In this document: positions 27,627 through 37,546 of the stretch, in pieces
Numbering within the stretch: the first letter of the stretch is position 1
Layout of the letters: the number at the start of each line of letters is the position of its first letter
From: an uncultured Halieaceae bacterium
Lineage (GTDB): Bacteria; Pseudomonadota; Gammaproteobacteria; Pseudomonadales; Halieaceae
Assembly (NCBI GenBank): GCA_938074045.1
Contig: CALJGI010000026.1
Location: 1 to 64,000, forward strand
Reading direction: 5' to 3'
DNA: 64,000 nt
Notes under the pieces: generated by a model
Seen by the model: only the letters and a program-made list of their open reading frames with translations
The model's database searches: none
What the model was told of the DNA's origin: nothing
Translations under genes and position numbers: made by a program

Positions 27627-29402
27627 TCAACCCTGCACCCCGGGCTCCCGACGCAGTCGAATATTCAGCTCCTTCAGTTGATTGGCGTCCACTTCACCCG
27701 GAGCGGCGGTCATAACGCAAGACGCACTCTGGGTTTTGGGGAAGGCGATCACATCACGAATTGACTGCGAGTCGGTCATCAGCATCACAATACGATCGAG
27801 ACCGAAAGCCAAGCCACCGTGGGGCGGTGCACCGTATTTGAGCGCATCCAGCAGGAAGCCAAACTTCTCCCGGGCCTCTTCTTCGCCGATGCCAAGAATA
27901 TCAAATACGGTATTTTGCATTTCGGGATCATGGATACGAATAGAACCGCCGCCCAACTCCGTACCATTCAGCACCATGTCGTAGGCACGTGAAATCGCCA
28001 ACCCCGGTGCCGCCTTCAATTCCTCAGGTGTGCACGCAGCTGCCGTAAAGGGGTGATGCAAGGACGTCCAGTGACCGGATTCGGTCTTTTCGAACATGGG
28101 AAAATCCACCACCCACAAAGGGGCCCAGCCCTCGGCAACCATGCCCTGATCCTCGCCAACTTTTACGCGCAAAGCCCCCATCGCGTCAGCCACAACGGAT
28201 GCCTTGTCAGCACCAAAGAATACGATATCGCCATCTTTGGCGCCCAGTCGCGACATCAGTTCCAGGACAATGTCATCAGGCATAAACTTCAGAATAGGTG
28301 CTTGTAAACCTGCGACACCAGCGTCCAGATCATTGACCTTGATCCAGGCCAACCCGCGGGCCCCAAAAATGGACACGTAATCGGTATAGTCATCTATCGC
28401 CTTGCGACTGATACTCGCTCCACCCGGGACAAGCAATGCAGCCACCCGCCCCTCAGGATCATTGGCAGGTGCGTTGAACACCTTAAACTCCACCTGCGCC
28501 ATAAGGTCGTCTACATCTACCAGTTCCAGTGGTATGCGCAGATCGGGTTTGTCCGAGCCGTACCGGCTCATGGCTTCGGCATAAGTCATGCGCGGAAAAG
28601 CGGAAAGCTCAGCGGACAGCACCTCGGAAAACAGTGATCTGACCAGTCCCTCAGTCATTGCCATGATCTCCTCTTCTTCCATAAAGGAGGTTTCGATATC
28701 AATCTGAGTAAACTCAGGTTGCCGATCGGCCCGTAAATCTTCATCGCGAAAGCATTTGGCGATCTGGTAGTAACGATCGAAGCCTGAAATCATCAACAGT
28801 TGCTTGAACAACTGGGGTGATTGCGGGAGTGCAAAAAAGTGTCCGGGGTGGGTTCGACTTGGAACCAGGTAGTCACGGGCACCTTCCGGCGTAGCCCGGG
28901 TCAGAATCGGCGTTTCAATATCGAGAAAATCATGCTCTTCCAGGTAGCGCCGGACCGAGGCTGTGATGCGTGAGCGCTGAACCAGTCGACGTTGCATCTC
29001 AGGACGCCGCAAATCAATGTAACGGTGTTTCAGCCGCACATCTTCACCAACTGTAGTGTGCTCATCCAACTGAAAGGGGGGAGTCTCCGCCCGTGACAAG
29101 ATTTCGAGCTCCTTTCCCAATACCTCTATCTCACCCGTTGCCATATTGGGGTTGATGGTCGCATCTGACCGCGCTCGAACCCGGCCACTTACCCGGATTA
29201 CATACTCGCTGCGGACCCGATCAGCGCGTTCAAAATGTTCTTCTGTGTCGGGATCAAACACTACCTGAACAATACCCTCGCGGTCACGCAGATCCAGAAA
29301 GATTACGCCCCCGTGGTCACGGCGACGATCCACCCAGCCACACAAGGTAACTGTTTGGTCAATAAAACTACTGTCCAGGGCGCCACAATAATGACTGCGC
29401 AT
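27627..29402 (-). CDS. aspS: Aspartyl-tRNA synthetase
   Basis: Class II synthetase of 591 residues, bacterial type with the GAD insertion. OB-fold anticodon-binding domain 1-110, motif 2 [15 protein letters not shown], insertion domain about 290-420, and motif 3 G-L-D-R-I-V-M-L-M near the C terminus. The Asp/Asn discrimination type cannot be set by eye. It is 50 bases after the zinc-ribbon gene and heads the aspS-yebC-ruvCAB order. Confidence 0.97.
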   Translation of the reverse strand: MRSHYCGALDSSFIDQTVTLCGWVDRRRDHGGVIFLDLRDREGIVQVVFDPDTEEHFERADRVRSEYVIRVSGRVRARSDATINPNMATGEIEVLGKELEILSRAETPPFQLDEHTTVGEDVRLKHRYIDLRRPEMQRRLVQRSRITASVRRYLEEHDFLDIETPILTRATPEGARDYLVPSRTHPGHFFALPQSPQLFKQLLMISGFDRYYQIAKCFRDEDLRADRQPEFTQIDIETSFMEEEEIMAMTEGLVRSLFSEVLSAELSAFPRMTYAEAMSRYGSDKPDLRIPLELVDVDDLMAQVEFKVFNAPANDPEGRVAALLVPGGASISRKAIDDYTDYVSIFGARGLAWIKVNDLDAGVAGLQAPILKFMPDDIVLELMSRLGAKDGDIVFFGADKASVVADAMGALRVKVGEDQGMVAEGWAPLWVVDFPMFEKTESGHWTSLHHPFTAAACTPEELKAAPGLAISRAYDMVLNGTELGGGSIRIHDPEMQNTVFDILGIGEEEAREKFGFLLDALKYGAPPHGGLAFGLDRIVMLMTDSQSIRDVIAFPKTQSASCVMTAAPGEVDANQLKELNIRLRREPGVQG

Positions 29403-29452
29403 GTCTGTTCCCGTTCAGCCCGCAGGCTGCCTATAGTTGGTAGCAGTGGCGC

Positions 29453-29776
29453 TCAGGCGTTGGCTGCGTTGGAAGAGGGTTTTTCCGAGGTGGAAGAACT
29501 GGATTTATCTGCGGAGGTACTGGAGCCACCACCAGAACTACCGTCAGCGCCGGATTTATCAGAAGATTTATCCCCGGCGAGGTTCTTCTTGTCACCGGTT
29601 TTGAAGTCGGTTTCATACCAGCCGCTGCCTTTGAGTCGAAAGGACACCGCACTGATCTTTTTCTTTAGCTTGGCTTCCCCACACTCTGGGCAATCAACCA
29701 GAGGGGCGTCACTCAATTTTTGAATAGCCTCCAGCAAGTGGCTACAGGCTTCACATTGGTATTCGTAAATCGGCAT
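29453..29776 (-). CDS. FmdB-type zinc-ribbon protein
   Basis: 107 residues. The first 45 are a zinc ribbon: P-I-Y-E-Y-Q-C-x-x-C then V-D-C-P-E-C-G. The rest is a low-complexity tail of Ser, Gly, Lys and Asp. Genes of this type often precede aspS. Function unknown; regulatory or assembly roles are proposed for relatives. First gene of the aspS unit, with a TATAAT about 84 bases upstream. Confidence 0.88.
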   Translation of the reverse strand: MPIYEYQCEACSHLLEAIQKLSDAPLVDCPECGEAKLKKKISAVSFRLKGSGWYETDFKTGDKKNLAGDKSSDKSGADGSSGGGSSTSADKSSSSTSEKPSSNAANA

Positions 29777-29859
29777 CTCAGCACCCGGAATCGTTGCAAA
29801 ACTTGAATTTAACCCGCCAACGGACGATCAAGGGATTACCCGGACGGAAAAAGCAGGGG

Positions 29860-29865
29860 ATTATA
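29860..29865 (-). promoter_or_regulatory. Candidate -10 box for the zinc-ribbon/aspS unit
   Basis: Perfect TATAAT on the minus strand, 84 bases upstream of the zinc-ribbon ATG, in a gap free of genes. No good -35 is visible at 17 bases, so the call rests on the -10 and position. Confidence 0.4.
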
Positions 29866-30011
29866 CGCATAAACGAAGGGCGAAAATAGACTGCGCGAGT
29901 GCTATCGCGTGTCTGCCTGATCTGGTAGACCAGTATGTTGAGCCCGAATGAGTCGACTCAGCGTTTTACCAGCCTTGCCCCCATTGCCAGAGGATCGCTG
30001 GAACGGACTCT

Positions 30012-30035
30012 CCCCGACGGCTGGAGCCACCGGGG
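30012..30035 (-). terminator. GC-rich hairpin after the HU-type gene
   Basis: On the minus strand CCCCGGTGGCT pairs with AGCCGTCGGGG apart from one mismatch and one wobble, 17 bases beyond the gene stop. There is no T run behind it, so termination may need Rho or the hairpin may only protect the 3' end. Confidence 0.4.
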
Positions 30036-30051
30036 AAGAACCCGTATGGCT

Positions 30052-30411
30052 TCAGGACGCCGCGAATTCCTTAAGCTTCTTCAGCGGGCGAACCTTGACA
30101 GCAACGCTGGCAGGCTTAGCCTTAAAGGTAGTTTCTTCGCCAGTGAATGGGTTGATACCCTTGCGTGCTTTGCGGGCAGCCTTCTTGACGGTGGTTACCT
30201 TCATAAGTCCGGGCAGAGTGAACTCGCCGCAGGAGCGTTTCTTGATACTGCGTTCAACAAGCACCTCCAACTCATCCAATACAGAGGCAACCTGCTTCTT
30301 TGTAAGACCAGTGCTATCGGCAATACTTGCCAGCATAGCGCTTTTGGTCAACTTGCTCTTCAGTGCGGGTGCTTTCCGAGGTGCAGGTGCCGCTGCTTTT
30401 TTCTTTGCCAT
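30052..30411 (-). CDS. HU/IHF-type DNA-binding protein with basic N-terminal tail
   Basis: Nucleoid protein of 119 residues. HU fold from about 20 (L-T-K-S-A-M-L-A-S-I-A, G-L-T-K-K-Q-V), with the F-T-L-P-G-L-M-K-V-T-T beta segment. The DNA-embracing arm region reads K-G-I-N-P-F-T-G-E-E-T rather than the usual R-N-P-x-T-G. The first ~20 residues are Lys/Ala/Pro-rich, like H1-type tails, and are absent from E. coli HU (90 residues). Ribosome site AAGGATA precedes the ATG. Confidence 0.88.
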   Translation of the reverse strand: MAKKKAAAPAPRKAPALKSKLTKSAMLASIADSTGLTKKQVASVLDELEVLVERSIKKRSCGEFTLPGLMKVTTVKKAARKARKGINPFTGEETTFKAKPASVAVKVRPLKKLKEFAAS

Positions 30412-30744
30412 GATAAAATATCCTTTGCTGTTTTCTTATCGGGGAAGGCGTCGATGCCAGCTCAGCGGTACTCCCGTCAGTGCATGGCACTCGACAACTC
30501 GGATGCAAGGTATAATCTATGAAACACTGCAATACAAGCACTTTTCGCGAGATAGGTGAAAAATAATCTATACAGTGCTCATCTGACAGTCCGGTTGTGA
30601 TAAAACCACTTTCGTCAAGTACTCCGAGTGGATTTTTCGGAATTTTTTTATTCCTACCCGCACGTTTCTGAAAAGGCATTACCTGTACCCCCCGGCTCAG
30701 TAATCGTAGAATAGGCCCCTTCAACCATCGAGATCACATCTACC
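30412..30744. other. 333-base intergenic region between HU-type gene and proS
   Basis: Divergent promoter region. A TATAAT lies on the plus strand at 30511-30516 and a TAGAAT at 30707-30712, about 35 bases before the proS ATG. Neither has a convincing -35. No RNA gene, repeat or open frame with codon-like use is seen. Confidence 0.6.
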
Positions 30745-32463
30745 ATGCGAGCCAGCCAATATTTAATCTCTACCGCCAAGGAGACTCCCTCTGACGCTGA
30801 GATCGTCAGTCACCGCCTGATGCTGCGGGCCGGCATCATCCGCAAGCTGGCGTCCGGCCTTTACACCTGGATGCCAATGGGACTCAGGGTGCTGCAAAAG
30901 GTCGAGCGGGTAGTCCGGGAAGAGATGAACCGGGCCGGTGCAATGGAAGTTTCTATGCCAGTAGTTCAGCCAGCAGAGCTGTGGCAAGAGTCTGGGCGCT
31001 GGCAGAAATATGGTGCGGAATTACTGCGTATGCAGGACCGCCACGAACGGGATTTTTGCCTGGGACCCACCCACGAAGAGGTGATTACTGATATCGTCCG
31101 CAATGAGCTCAAGAGCTATAAGCAATTACCGGCGAATTTCTACCAGGTGCAAACCAAGTTCCGCGATGAAATCCGGCCTCGTTTCGGTGTGATGAGAGCG
31201 CGCGAATTCATTATGAAAGACGCCTACTCGTTTCACATCGACGACACCTGTTTCATGAAAACCTACGACCGTATGCACGAAGCGTACACCGCCATTTTTA
31301 GCCGCCTGGGACTGGATTTCCGCCCCGTCATGGCGGATGGCGGCAGCATAGGGGGCAGTGCATCCCATGAGTTTCATGTTCTAGCCAGCTCCGGGGAGGA
31401 CGCCATAGCCTTCAGCGACAGCAGTGATTATGCCGCCAATGTCGAACTCGCCACCGCACTACCCCCCGACATCGATCGACCCGAGCCCGGCCAGGACATG
31501 GTCGCGGTGGCCACGCCCGGACAGCACACCATTGAGGCAATCTGTGAATTTTTGGACCAAAGCGCAGAACAAACCATCAAGACGCTGATTGTTGACGGCA
31601 ATGAAGAAGGCAGTCTGGTAGCACTGGTATTGCGCGGCGACCATCAGTTAAATCACATCAAGGCGGGTAAACTCGATGACGTCGCCCATCCTCTGAGAAT
31701 GGCAGATCCAGTAATCATCAAGGATCAACTGGGCTGCGGCCTGGGTTCTTTGGGGCCCGTTGGCTTGAGCATTCCGGTCATAGTGGACCATAGCGCTGCC
31801 GTGCTCTCCGATTTCACCTGTGGCGCTAATCGTGATGGTCATCACTTGACCGGCGTTAATTGGGAAAGAGACTGCCCTCTGGCCCGTATCGAGGATCTGC
31901 GCCAGGTTAATGCAGGGGATCCAAGCCCCGATGGGCAGGGCACGCTGCAAATTCAGCGCGGGATCGAAGTCGGTCACATCTTTCAGCTGGGCACCACCTA
32001 CAGCGAAGCCCTTGGTGCCCAGGTACTCAATGAAGATGGTAAGACTGTTACGCTGACCATGGGTTGCTATGGTATAGGGTGCACCCGCGTAGTGGCCGCA
32101 GCCATCGAACAAAACCATGATGAACAGGGCATTGTATGGCCCGAGTCGCTGGCACCCTTCCAGCTGGTGATAATTCCACTGAATATGCAAAAAAGCGCTG
32201 CGGTCGCCGAGTGCGCCGAAGTGCTCTACCAGCGCTTGCTGGAGGCAGGTGTAGAAGTCCTGCTCGATGATCGCAATGAAAGACCCGGGGTCAAGTTCGC
32301 TGACATGGAGCTGATTGGCATTCCGCATCGCCTGGTAATAGGCGAACGTAGCCTCGCTGAAGGCCAACTAGAGTACAAAGGTCGCAGCCACAGCGAAGCC
32401 CAACCCATACCCAGAGAGGACGCTGAACAGTTTATTCTCGACCGACTTCAGCAATATAACTGA
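30745..32463 (+). CDS. proS: Prolyl-tRNA synthetase
   Basis: Class II synthetase of the bacterial form with an editing (INS) domain, 572 residues. Motif 1 [10 protein letters not shown], motif 2 [17 protein letters not shown], the INS domain about 225-400, motif 3 G-C-Y-G-I-G-C-T-R, and a C-terminal anticodon-binding domain. Its stop directly abuts the ATG of the next gene (TGA-ATG, no gap). Confidence 0.97.
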   Translation: MRASQYLISTAKETPSDAEIVSHRLMLRAGIIRKLASGLYTWMPMGLRVLQKVERVVREEMNRAGAMEVSMPVVQPAELWQESGRWQKYGAELLRMQDRHERDFCLGPTHEEVITDIVRNELKSYKQLPANFYQVQTKFRDEIRPRFGVMRAREFIMKDAYSFHIDDTCFMKTYDRMHEAYTAIFSRLGLDFRPVMADGGSIGGSASHEFHVLASSGEDAIAFSDSSDYAANVELATALPPDIDRPEPGQDMVAVATPGQHTIEAICEFLDQSAEQTIKTLIVDGNEEGSLVALVLRGDHQLNHIKAGKLDDVAHPLRMADPVIIKDQLGCGLGSLGPVGLSIPVIVDHSAAVLSDFTCGANRDGHHLTGVNWERDCPLARIEDLRQVNAGDPSPDGQGTLQIQRGIEVGHIFQLGTTYSEALGAQVLNEDGKTVTLTMGCYGIGCTRVVAAAIEQNHDEQGIVWPESLAPFQLVIIPLNMQKSAAVAECAEVLYQRLLEAGVEVLLDDRNERPGVKFADMELIGIPHRLVIGERSLAEGQLEYKGRSHSEAQPIPREDAEQFILDRLQQYN

Positions 32464-33075
32464 ATGCGACGGCGACTGATTGCTGGCATGGTTCTGTGCA
32501 CTGCTTGGTCCCTGACGCTGATGACAAGTGCCTCGGCCCTGGCTGAGGACGTTGCTACACCAGAAAAGGACCGTAACGAACTGCGAGACTTTTTGCGAAC
32601 TACAATTGCAGATGCCAGCAGTTTCGAAGACCGCTTTGATGCAGAGGTGTGGCTGCTGGATATGTCACAACGGCTGAAGCCTTTTGTCGACTCGCCGCAA
32701 GACAGATTACAAATCCTCAGGCAGGTGCATCACTTCGCCAGGGCCAGCGAATTGCCACCAGAATTGGTGCTGGCCGTCATTGAGGTGGAAAGCCACTTCG
32801 ACCGTTTCGCCGTATCACGGGTGGGGGCTCAGGGTCTGATGCAGGTCATGCCATTCTGGCGCGCGGAAATTGGCCGCGAGAGTGACAACCTCACCAATAA
32901 CGCCACCAATCTGAATTATGGTTGCCGCATACTGCAATTTTATCTCCAAAAATCAAAGGGCAGTCTTTTGAATGCACTCAAGCGCTACAACGGCGCGAGC
33001 AATCTGAAATATTCGCGCAAGGTGGAACATGCATGGCGCGAGCGGTGGTCCACTGCCGAACTTGAGTGGAACTGA
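32464..33075 (+). CDS. Lytic transglycosylase (SLT domain)
   Basis: Exported murein hydrolase of 203 residues. Signal peptide about 1-27 (ends A-L-A), then an SLT fold with catalytic Glu109 in E-V-E-S-H-F, G-A-Q-G-L-M-Q-V-M-P at 121-130, and N-L-N-Y-G-C followed later by the L-K-R-Y-N-G motif. It has no lipobox, so it is probably periplasmic. Its start codon follows the proS stop without a base between, so translation is likely coupled. Confidence 0.9.
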   Translation: MRRRLIAGMVLCTAWSLTLMTSASALAEDVATPEKDRNELRDFLRTTIADASSFEDRFDAEVWLLDMSQRLKPFVDSPQDRLQILRQVHHFARASELPPELVLAVIEVESHFDRFAVSRVGAQGLMQVMPFWRAEIGRESDNLTNNATNLNYGCRILQFYLQKSKGSLLNALKRYNGASNLKYSRKVEHAWRERWSTAELEWN

Positions 33076-33094
33076 GCCACACCTGGAGTTCTAG

Positions 33095-33973
33095 ATGATG
33101 TTGGACAGTCGCTGGATGCTGGTGGTCGGCGCGCTGATAGGCGCACTGGCTGCGGCCACAGGCCTGCTTAAGTCTACGAACACCATAGCACCCGCGGACA
33201 CTGTTGCGGTGGTAGATGGCACCCAGATCAGCAAGGAGGCCTATCTCGCAACACTCGACTCATATACCCGGGAAAAACAAACCCCTCTTACCGCGATTGA
33301 CCGCGAACAAATCCTGCAACGATTGATAGACGAACAGTTACTGATACAGCGCGCCATGTCCATTGGACTGCTGAAATCAGATCCGGCGATTCGCGCGGCC
33401 ATCTCTACTGCCATGATTGAATCGGTTACGCGCGAGGCTGCCGCAACCGTACCAGACAATCGAGATCTCGAGCAGTTTTTAGCCGCCAACGCAAACTACT
33501 TCGCCAGTCCGGAGCTTGTACGCATTCGACGAATGATATTTCGCGGGTCAGATCCAGAGCTCACCCGGCAACGCGCATACCAGGCTTTCTCTGCGCTGGC
33601 AGAACAACCCTTCGCGATCGTTGCCCAGAACTGGGCTGACGGGGACATTCTCAGAATCCCCGACGCACTGTTGCCAGCAAAGCGGCTCGCGGGTTTGATC
33701 GGCCCTACCCAGGCCGAAGTCGCGCGGTCGCTGGAAACGGGCGAATACAGTCAACCCCTGGTGGGCGGTGACGGTTTCGCGATTATCCAACTGGTGGACA
33801 AACGCCCCGGTAGCGTGCCGGAACTGGCCGCTATCCATCAGCAGGTCCTTAGTGAGTTTACCCGCCGGGCAGAGGACAAAGCTTGGCGGGACTATGTAGT
33901 GGGTCTGCGGGAGCAGGCGGAAATCAATATGAACCACGCTTTCATCAGTGAGCTGAATGAACTGGATAAATGA
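33095..33973 (+). CDS. PpiC-type peptidyl-prolyl isomerase, membrane-anchored
   Basis: 292 residues with an N-terminal helix (about 8-24), then a SurA/PpiC-like chaperone segment (V-A-V-V-D-G-T-Q-I-S-K-E-A-Y) and a parvulin-like domain from about 140 ending in L-V-G-G-D-G-F-A-I-I-Q-L-V. It would assist folding of the exported or membrane protein encoded next, whose ATG lies 17 bases inside this gene. Some parvulin signature residues are weak, so activity is uncertain. Confidence 0.78.
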   Translation: MMLDSRWMLVVGALIGALAAATGLLKSTNTIAPADTVAVVDGTQISKEAYLATLDSYTREKQTPLTAIDREQILQRLIDEQLLIQRAMSIGLLKSDPAIRAAISTAMIESVTREAAATVPDNRDLEQFLAANANYFASPELVRIRRMIFRGSDPELTRQRAYQAFSALAEQPFAIVAQNWADGDILRIPDALLPAKRLAGLIGPTQAEVARSLETGEYSQPLVGGDGFAIIQLVDKRPGSVPELAAIHQQVLSEFTRRAEDKAWRDYVVGLREQAEINMNHAFISELNELDK

Positions 33974-35195
33974 GTGTAAACAGTCCTGTGCAGCTCTCAC
34001 CACTCTATTTTTGACGGTGGCGGTGCAGGCAGATCCGCAGAGTAAATCCTATTCCTCCTGGCATTTTGTTGATTCCCGGGTATATGCCACCTATACCATC
34101 GCCTCCTCAGAATTGAATTATCTGCCTCAACCCGTGTCCGGCGAAACTGAAACTCGACCATTGACCGATGTGCTCCCGGGTACGATCACCGTCCATACTC
34201 CCGCCGGACTCTGCGAGTTAATCACGGTTGAGCCGCGAGCAGCTGCAGCAGGCTACAGCCGGGCCAAATTGGCCTGGGAGTGCAGGGAAAGCAACGGATT
34301 GACCATCTCGATTGCAACCCTTTTCGACTATGCACCCAGTCACATTCATTTCGCACGCTTCAAGTTGCCGACAGGGCAATCAACCGAACTTCTGTACACA
34401 ACTCAGCAACGGCAACACAGACTTGGCTTGAGTGAAGATAGCGCTAGTGAACAGTCCGTCGGGGTTGTTATGGATACCCTTTTAACCTACGGGCAATTCG
34501 GCTTTCAACACATTCTGATTGGTGTTGATCACATCGCCTTTCTCCTGACCCTGTTGTTGCTCGCACCCAATCTTCGGGAGATCATTTTCGTCGTAACCGG
34601 GTTCACCCTTGGCCACAGCGCCACATTGAGTGCGGCAGCCCTTGGTGTCGCGGAGCCTAACTCGCACATGGTGGAAGCGCTGATCGGGTTTACCATCGCG
34701 TTGGTGGCGGCGGAAAATATCGGGGCACGAATTGGGCAGTCGCAAGATATTGCCTGGATCGCCGGTGGCAGCCTGGCTTTGGTGGCGCTGTTCACTGCAT
34801 TTTCCAGCACTATCCTCGATCCCCTCAGCGTGACCGGTTTGGCTCTTTTTACCTGGTGTTACCTACAGCTCAGCAACAGTGCAGACCGCGCTCGTACCCT
34901 GAGACCCTGGATGACTAGTTTATTCGGTTTGATCCACGGCTTTGGTTTCGCGGGAGTGCTGCTGGAAGTGGGCCTACCCCAGCAGGCGATAATGCCTGCT
35001 CTGCTCGGGTTTAATATAGGAGTCGAGCTCGGACAAATCGCTATAGTGCTTGCTCTCTGTGTGACAGGGGCCACGTGTTACAGGTTCTTACGCCCGCATC
35101 TGGACGGCAACTCTATTGGACGGATGCAAGACACCGGCTCAGCCGCCCTCTGCGGGCTGGGCGTGTTCTGGTTCGTTCAGCGGGGGCTCCTCTAG
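33957..35195 (+). CDS. HupE/UreJ-like membrane protein
   Basis: 412 residues. A signal peptide (about 10-25), a periplasmic domain of about 140 residues, and then seven or so helices with G-V-D-H-I-A-F-L, G-F-T-L-G-H-S-A-T-L and G-L-I-H-G-F-G-F-A-G motifs of the HupE/UreJ_2 family. Relatives are linked with nickel or metal transport, but this longer form with a soluble N-terminal domain is of unknown role. No hydrogenase or urease genes are in the window. It overlaps the PPIase by 17 bases. Confidence 0.82.
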   Translation: MNWINECKQSCAALTTLFLTVAVQADPQSKSYSSWHFVDSRVYATYTIASSELNYLPQPVSGETETRPLTDVLPGTITVHTPAGLCELITVEPRAAAAGYSRAKLAWECRESNGLTISIATLFDYAPSHIHFARFKLPTGQSTELLYTTQQRQHRLGLSEDSASEQSVGVVMDTLLTYGQFGFQHILIGVDHIAFLLTLLLLAPNLREIIFVVTGFTLGHSATLSAAALGVAEPNSHMVEALIGFTIALVAAENIGARIGQSQDIAWIAGGSLALVALFTAFSSTILDPLSVTGLALFTWCYLQLSNSADRARTLRPWMTSLFGLIHGFGFAGVLLEVGLPQQAIMPALLGFNIGVELGQIAIVLALCVTGATCYRFLRPHLDGNSIGRMQDTGSAALCGLGVFWFVQRGLL

Positions 35196-35215
35196 GGGGC
35201 TATGTCCGGGGGGGA

Positions 35216-36589
35216 CTATCGCGCCACCCGCTCCGCCGTCAGGTCCAACGCCCGCCAAGCTTTGTCGATCAACTCATCGATCTGCTCAATACTGAGCACC
35301 AGTGGTGGTGCAATAATCATGGTATCGCCGACAGACCGCATTACCAGTCCGGACTCAATACAAGCCAGCTTACATAATGTGCCAGTGCTCCCGTCCTCAT
35401 CAAACCGTGTGCGCTTATCTTTGTCGGCAACCAGCTCCAGGGCCGCAACAAAACCGACACCGCGGGTTTCACCCACCAGTGGATGTTCAGCCAGCTCCGC
35501 CCATCGACCCTGCAGGTAGGGGGCCAACTGATCCCTTACTGTCGGAATGATGGCCTCTTTCTCCAATACATCCAGCGTCGCAAGCGCTGCGGCACAGGCG
35601 GCGGGATGACCGGAGTAAGTATAGCCATGGGCAAACTCGCCACCATCGGTCTTCAACACCTCCGCACAGCGATCACCGACCATCACCCCACCAAGCGGCT
35701 GGTAGCCATTCGTCACCGCTTTTGCGAAGGGCATAAAATCAGGCTTCAAGTGGTAATAATCCGAACCAAACCACTCTCCAAGCCGTCCGAAACCGCAGAT
35801 GACTTCGTCGGCTATCAACAGTACATCATACTCATCACAGATGCGGCTGATTTCCGGCCAGTAACTCTCTGGTGGCACAATCACTCCTCCCGCCCCCTGC
35901 ACCGGTTCTGCGATAAATGCAGCCACAGTGTCAGCGCCAAGTTCCTGTATTTTCTGTTCCAGTGAGCGCGCCGCCTGCAAACCAAAAGCAGCCGGATCCA
36001 GATCTCCACCTTCCGTGAACCAGTAAGGCTGCTCCACGTGAGCGATGTAACTTAAGGTTTCGAACTGCTTGTGCATGAACCCCATCCCTCCGAGGCTGGC
36101 ACCCGCGATGGTGGATCCGTGATAGGCATTCTGCCTGCTGATCACCTTGCGCTTTTCCGGGCGCTTGACCAGATCCCAGTATCGCCGCACAAAGCGCAGT
36201 ACCGTATCATTTGCCTCCGATCCTGAACCGGTGAAGAAAACATTGTTAATGTGCGCGGGTGCGACCGAGGCCAGTCGAGTTGCCAGTTCGATGCTCGGTG
36301 GATGCGCACACTGAAAGAAACTATTGTAGTAGGGAAGTTCCTGTAATTGTTGGTAGACGGCATCAGCTATTTCGCTACGACCATAACCCAGGCTGCAGCA
36401 CCATAGTCCCGACATGCCGTCCAGAATCTGATTGCCCTCATTATCAAAAATATAAGCGCCATCTGCCCGTGTGATAATGCGGCTGCCCTGCTCTCCCAGC
36501 TCCTTGAAATCAGTGAATGGATGCAGGTAGTGAGAACTGTCAAGCTTCTGCCAGTCGGCTGTCGTACGTTGAATCGATGATACGGACAT
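35216..36589 (-). CDS. spuC: Polyamine:pyruvate aminotransferase (SpuC-like)
   Basis: Class III aminotransferase of 457 residues from ATG 36589, with GGAG upstream; the frame runs to 36628 but the shorter form matches SpuC. It follows Pseudomonas SpuC closely: D-S-S-H-Y-L-H-P-F-T-D-F near the N terminus, F-F-T-G-S-G-S-E-A-N-D-T (118-129), H-P-P-S-I-E-L, L-I-A-D-E-V-I-C-G-F-G-R with Asp261, and K290 for PLP. SpuC deaminates putrescine-type amines to aldehydes. Divergent from a LuxR gene; the glutamine-synthetase-like gene follows beyond it. The exact amine is inferred. Confidence 0.88.
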   Translation of the reverse strand: MSVSSIQRTTADWQKLDSSHYLHPFTDFKELGEQGSRIITRADGAYIFDNEGNQILDGMSGLWCCSLGYGRSEIADAVYQQLQELPYYNSFFQCAHPPSIELATRLASVAPAHINNVFFTGSGSEANDTVLRFVRRYWDLVKRPEKRKVISRQNAYHGSTIAGASLGGMGFMHKQFETLSYIAHVEQPYWFTEGGDLDPAAFGLQAARSLEQKIQELGADTVAAFIAEPVQGAGGVIVPPESYWPEISRICDEYDVLLIADEVICGFGRLGEWFGSDYYHLKPDFMPFAKAVTNGYQPLGGVMVGDRCAEVLKTDGGEFAHGYTYSGHPAACAAALATLDVLEKEAIIPTVRDQLAPYLQGRWAELAEHPLVGETRGVGFVAALELVADKDKRTRFDEDGSTGTLCKLACIESGLVMRSVGDTMIIAPPLVLSIEQIDELIDKAWRALDLTAERVAR

Positions 36590-36661
36590 ACAGAAATCTC
36601 CAGCGGAATAAATCGGGATCAACGACATTCTTCCCGAGCCACCCCGTCATTTCAAGCCTAC

Positions 36662-36677
36662 CACCCCAAATGGGGTA
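36662..36677. promoter_or_regulatory. CACCC-N6-GGGTA palindrome between spuC and LuxR copy 2
   Basis: Plus strand reads CACCC-CAAATG-GGGTA, that is TACCC-CATTTG-GGGTG toward spuC, 73 bases from its ATG and 18 from the LuxR ATG. The spacer is 6 here and 5 in the first-block sites, a possible mark of the second regulator. Confidence 0.65.
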
Positions 36678-36694
36678 GGTTGACAGGCTTGACC

Positions 36695-37543
36695 ATGGGC
36701 CACCACACTTCGCCCATGACAACCTCTTTCTGGCATCAGAATCTGGCAAGCGCCGTGGCGGCAACGGGGAGCACCAACTTTTTCCCACTGCTGGTCCGCG
36801 CCCTGCGCTCAGCAGTCAGCTTTGACAGGCCCCAGGCCTGGCTCTACCACCGCCATCTTCCACCGCAGCTGGTTTTTCATGACATTGCGACACAGTACAT
36901 GGGCCTGGAGGTAGACCTCTATCTGGAAGGCCCCTACCGGGAGGACCCCTTTTTCCAGATTTCGCTGTCCGCACCTGTGGCTGATCTGTACCGGCTCTCC
37001 GAACTCATTGAGGGACGTCTTGAGGAAAGCAGCTATTACGCCAGTTACTACCAGCGCATACACGTGGTGGACGAATTGATGCTGCTGATACCGATCAGCG
37101 AGGATCAAACGCTCAATATCTGCCTGATGCGGAGTGAGGGAGAACTGCGCTTCAGCGACGAAGATATAGGTTGGTTGCGCGATGCAGCATCACTAGTAAT
37201 TGCGATCGTTAAGCAGCACGTCAGCCGCGACCAATTCATGGAGGCTCATGTGGCCGACCAAAATATGGCGAACCATATCAATCGCACCCTCTCCTCCTTC
37301 GGGACGTCCATTGTCACAACACGAGAGCAGGAGGTTTTGCAGCTGACGCTACAGGGATACAGTACGGCCGTAGCGGCGGAACGTATGAACATCTCAGTCG
37401 AAACCCTGCGCCGGCATCGCAAAAACATTTATCAGAAACTGGACCTCTCCTCACAGGCCGACCTGTTTACGCTGTTCCTGAACGTGCTGCGGTGTGGCGG
37501 CGGCGAAGACAATACCGATCCCCTGATCGCCTATTTGTCCTGA
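36695..37543 (+). CDS. LuxR-type regulator (solo), copy 2
   Basis: 282 residues from the ATG at 36695. A TTG at 36680 directly follows the palindrome, and an ATG at 36716 is also possible. The C-terminal helix-turn-helix (V-T-T-R-E-Q-E-V-L, V-A-A-E-R-M-N-I-S-V-E-T-L-R-R-H) is of LuxR type. The N-terminal domain shares the S-Y-Y-A-S-Y-Y aromatic cluster and the D-P motif with the copy at 16564-17433 and has no recognised AHL or receiver domain. It is divergent to spuC and followed by an operator and the ligase gene. Probable activator of amine breakdown. Confidence 0.87.
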   Translation: MGHHTSPMTTSFWHQNLASAVAATGSTNFFPLLVRALRSAVSFDRPQAWLYHRHLPPQLVFHDIATQYMGLEVDLYLEGPYREDPFFQISLSAPVADLYRLSELIEGRLEESSYYASYYQRIHVVDELMLLIPISEDQTLNICLMRSEGELRFSDEDIGWLRDAASLVIAIVKQHVSRDQFMEAHVADQNMANHINRTLSSFGTSIVTTREQEVLQLTLQGYSTAVAAERMNISVETLRRHRKNIYQKLDLSSQADLFTLFLNVLRCGGGEDNTDPLIAYLS

Positions 37544-37546
37544 CGC

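Noticed and set aside
26780..27715. 311-codon plus-strand open frame
   Set aside because: Fully antisense to yebC, a clear conserved gene; shadow frame.
30314..30724. 136-codon minus-strand frame covering the HU upstream gap
   Set aside because: Overlaps the HU start in another frame and shows no family features or ribosome site.
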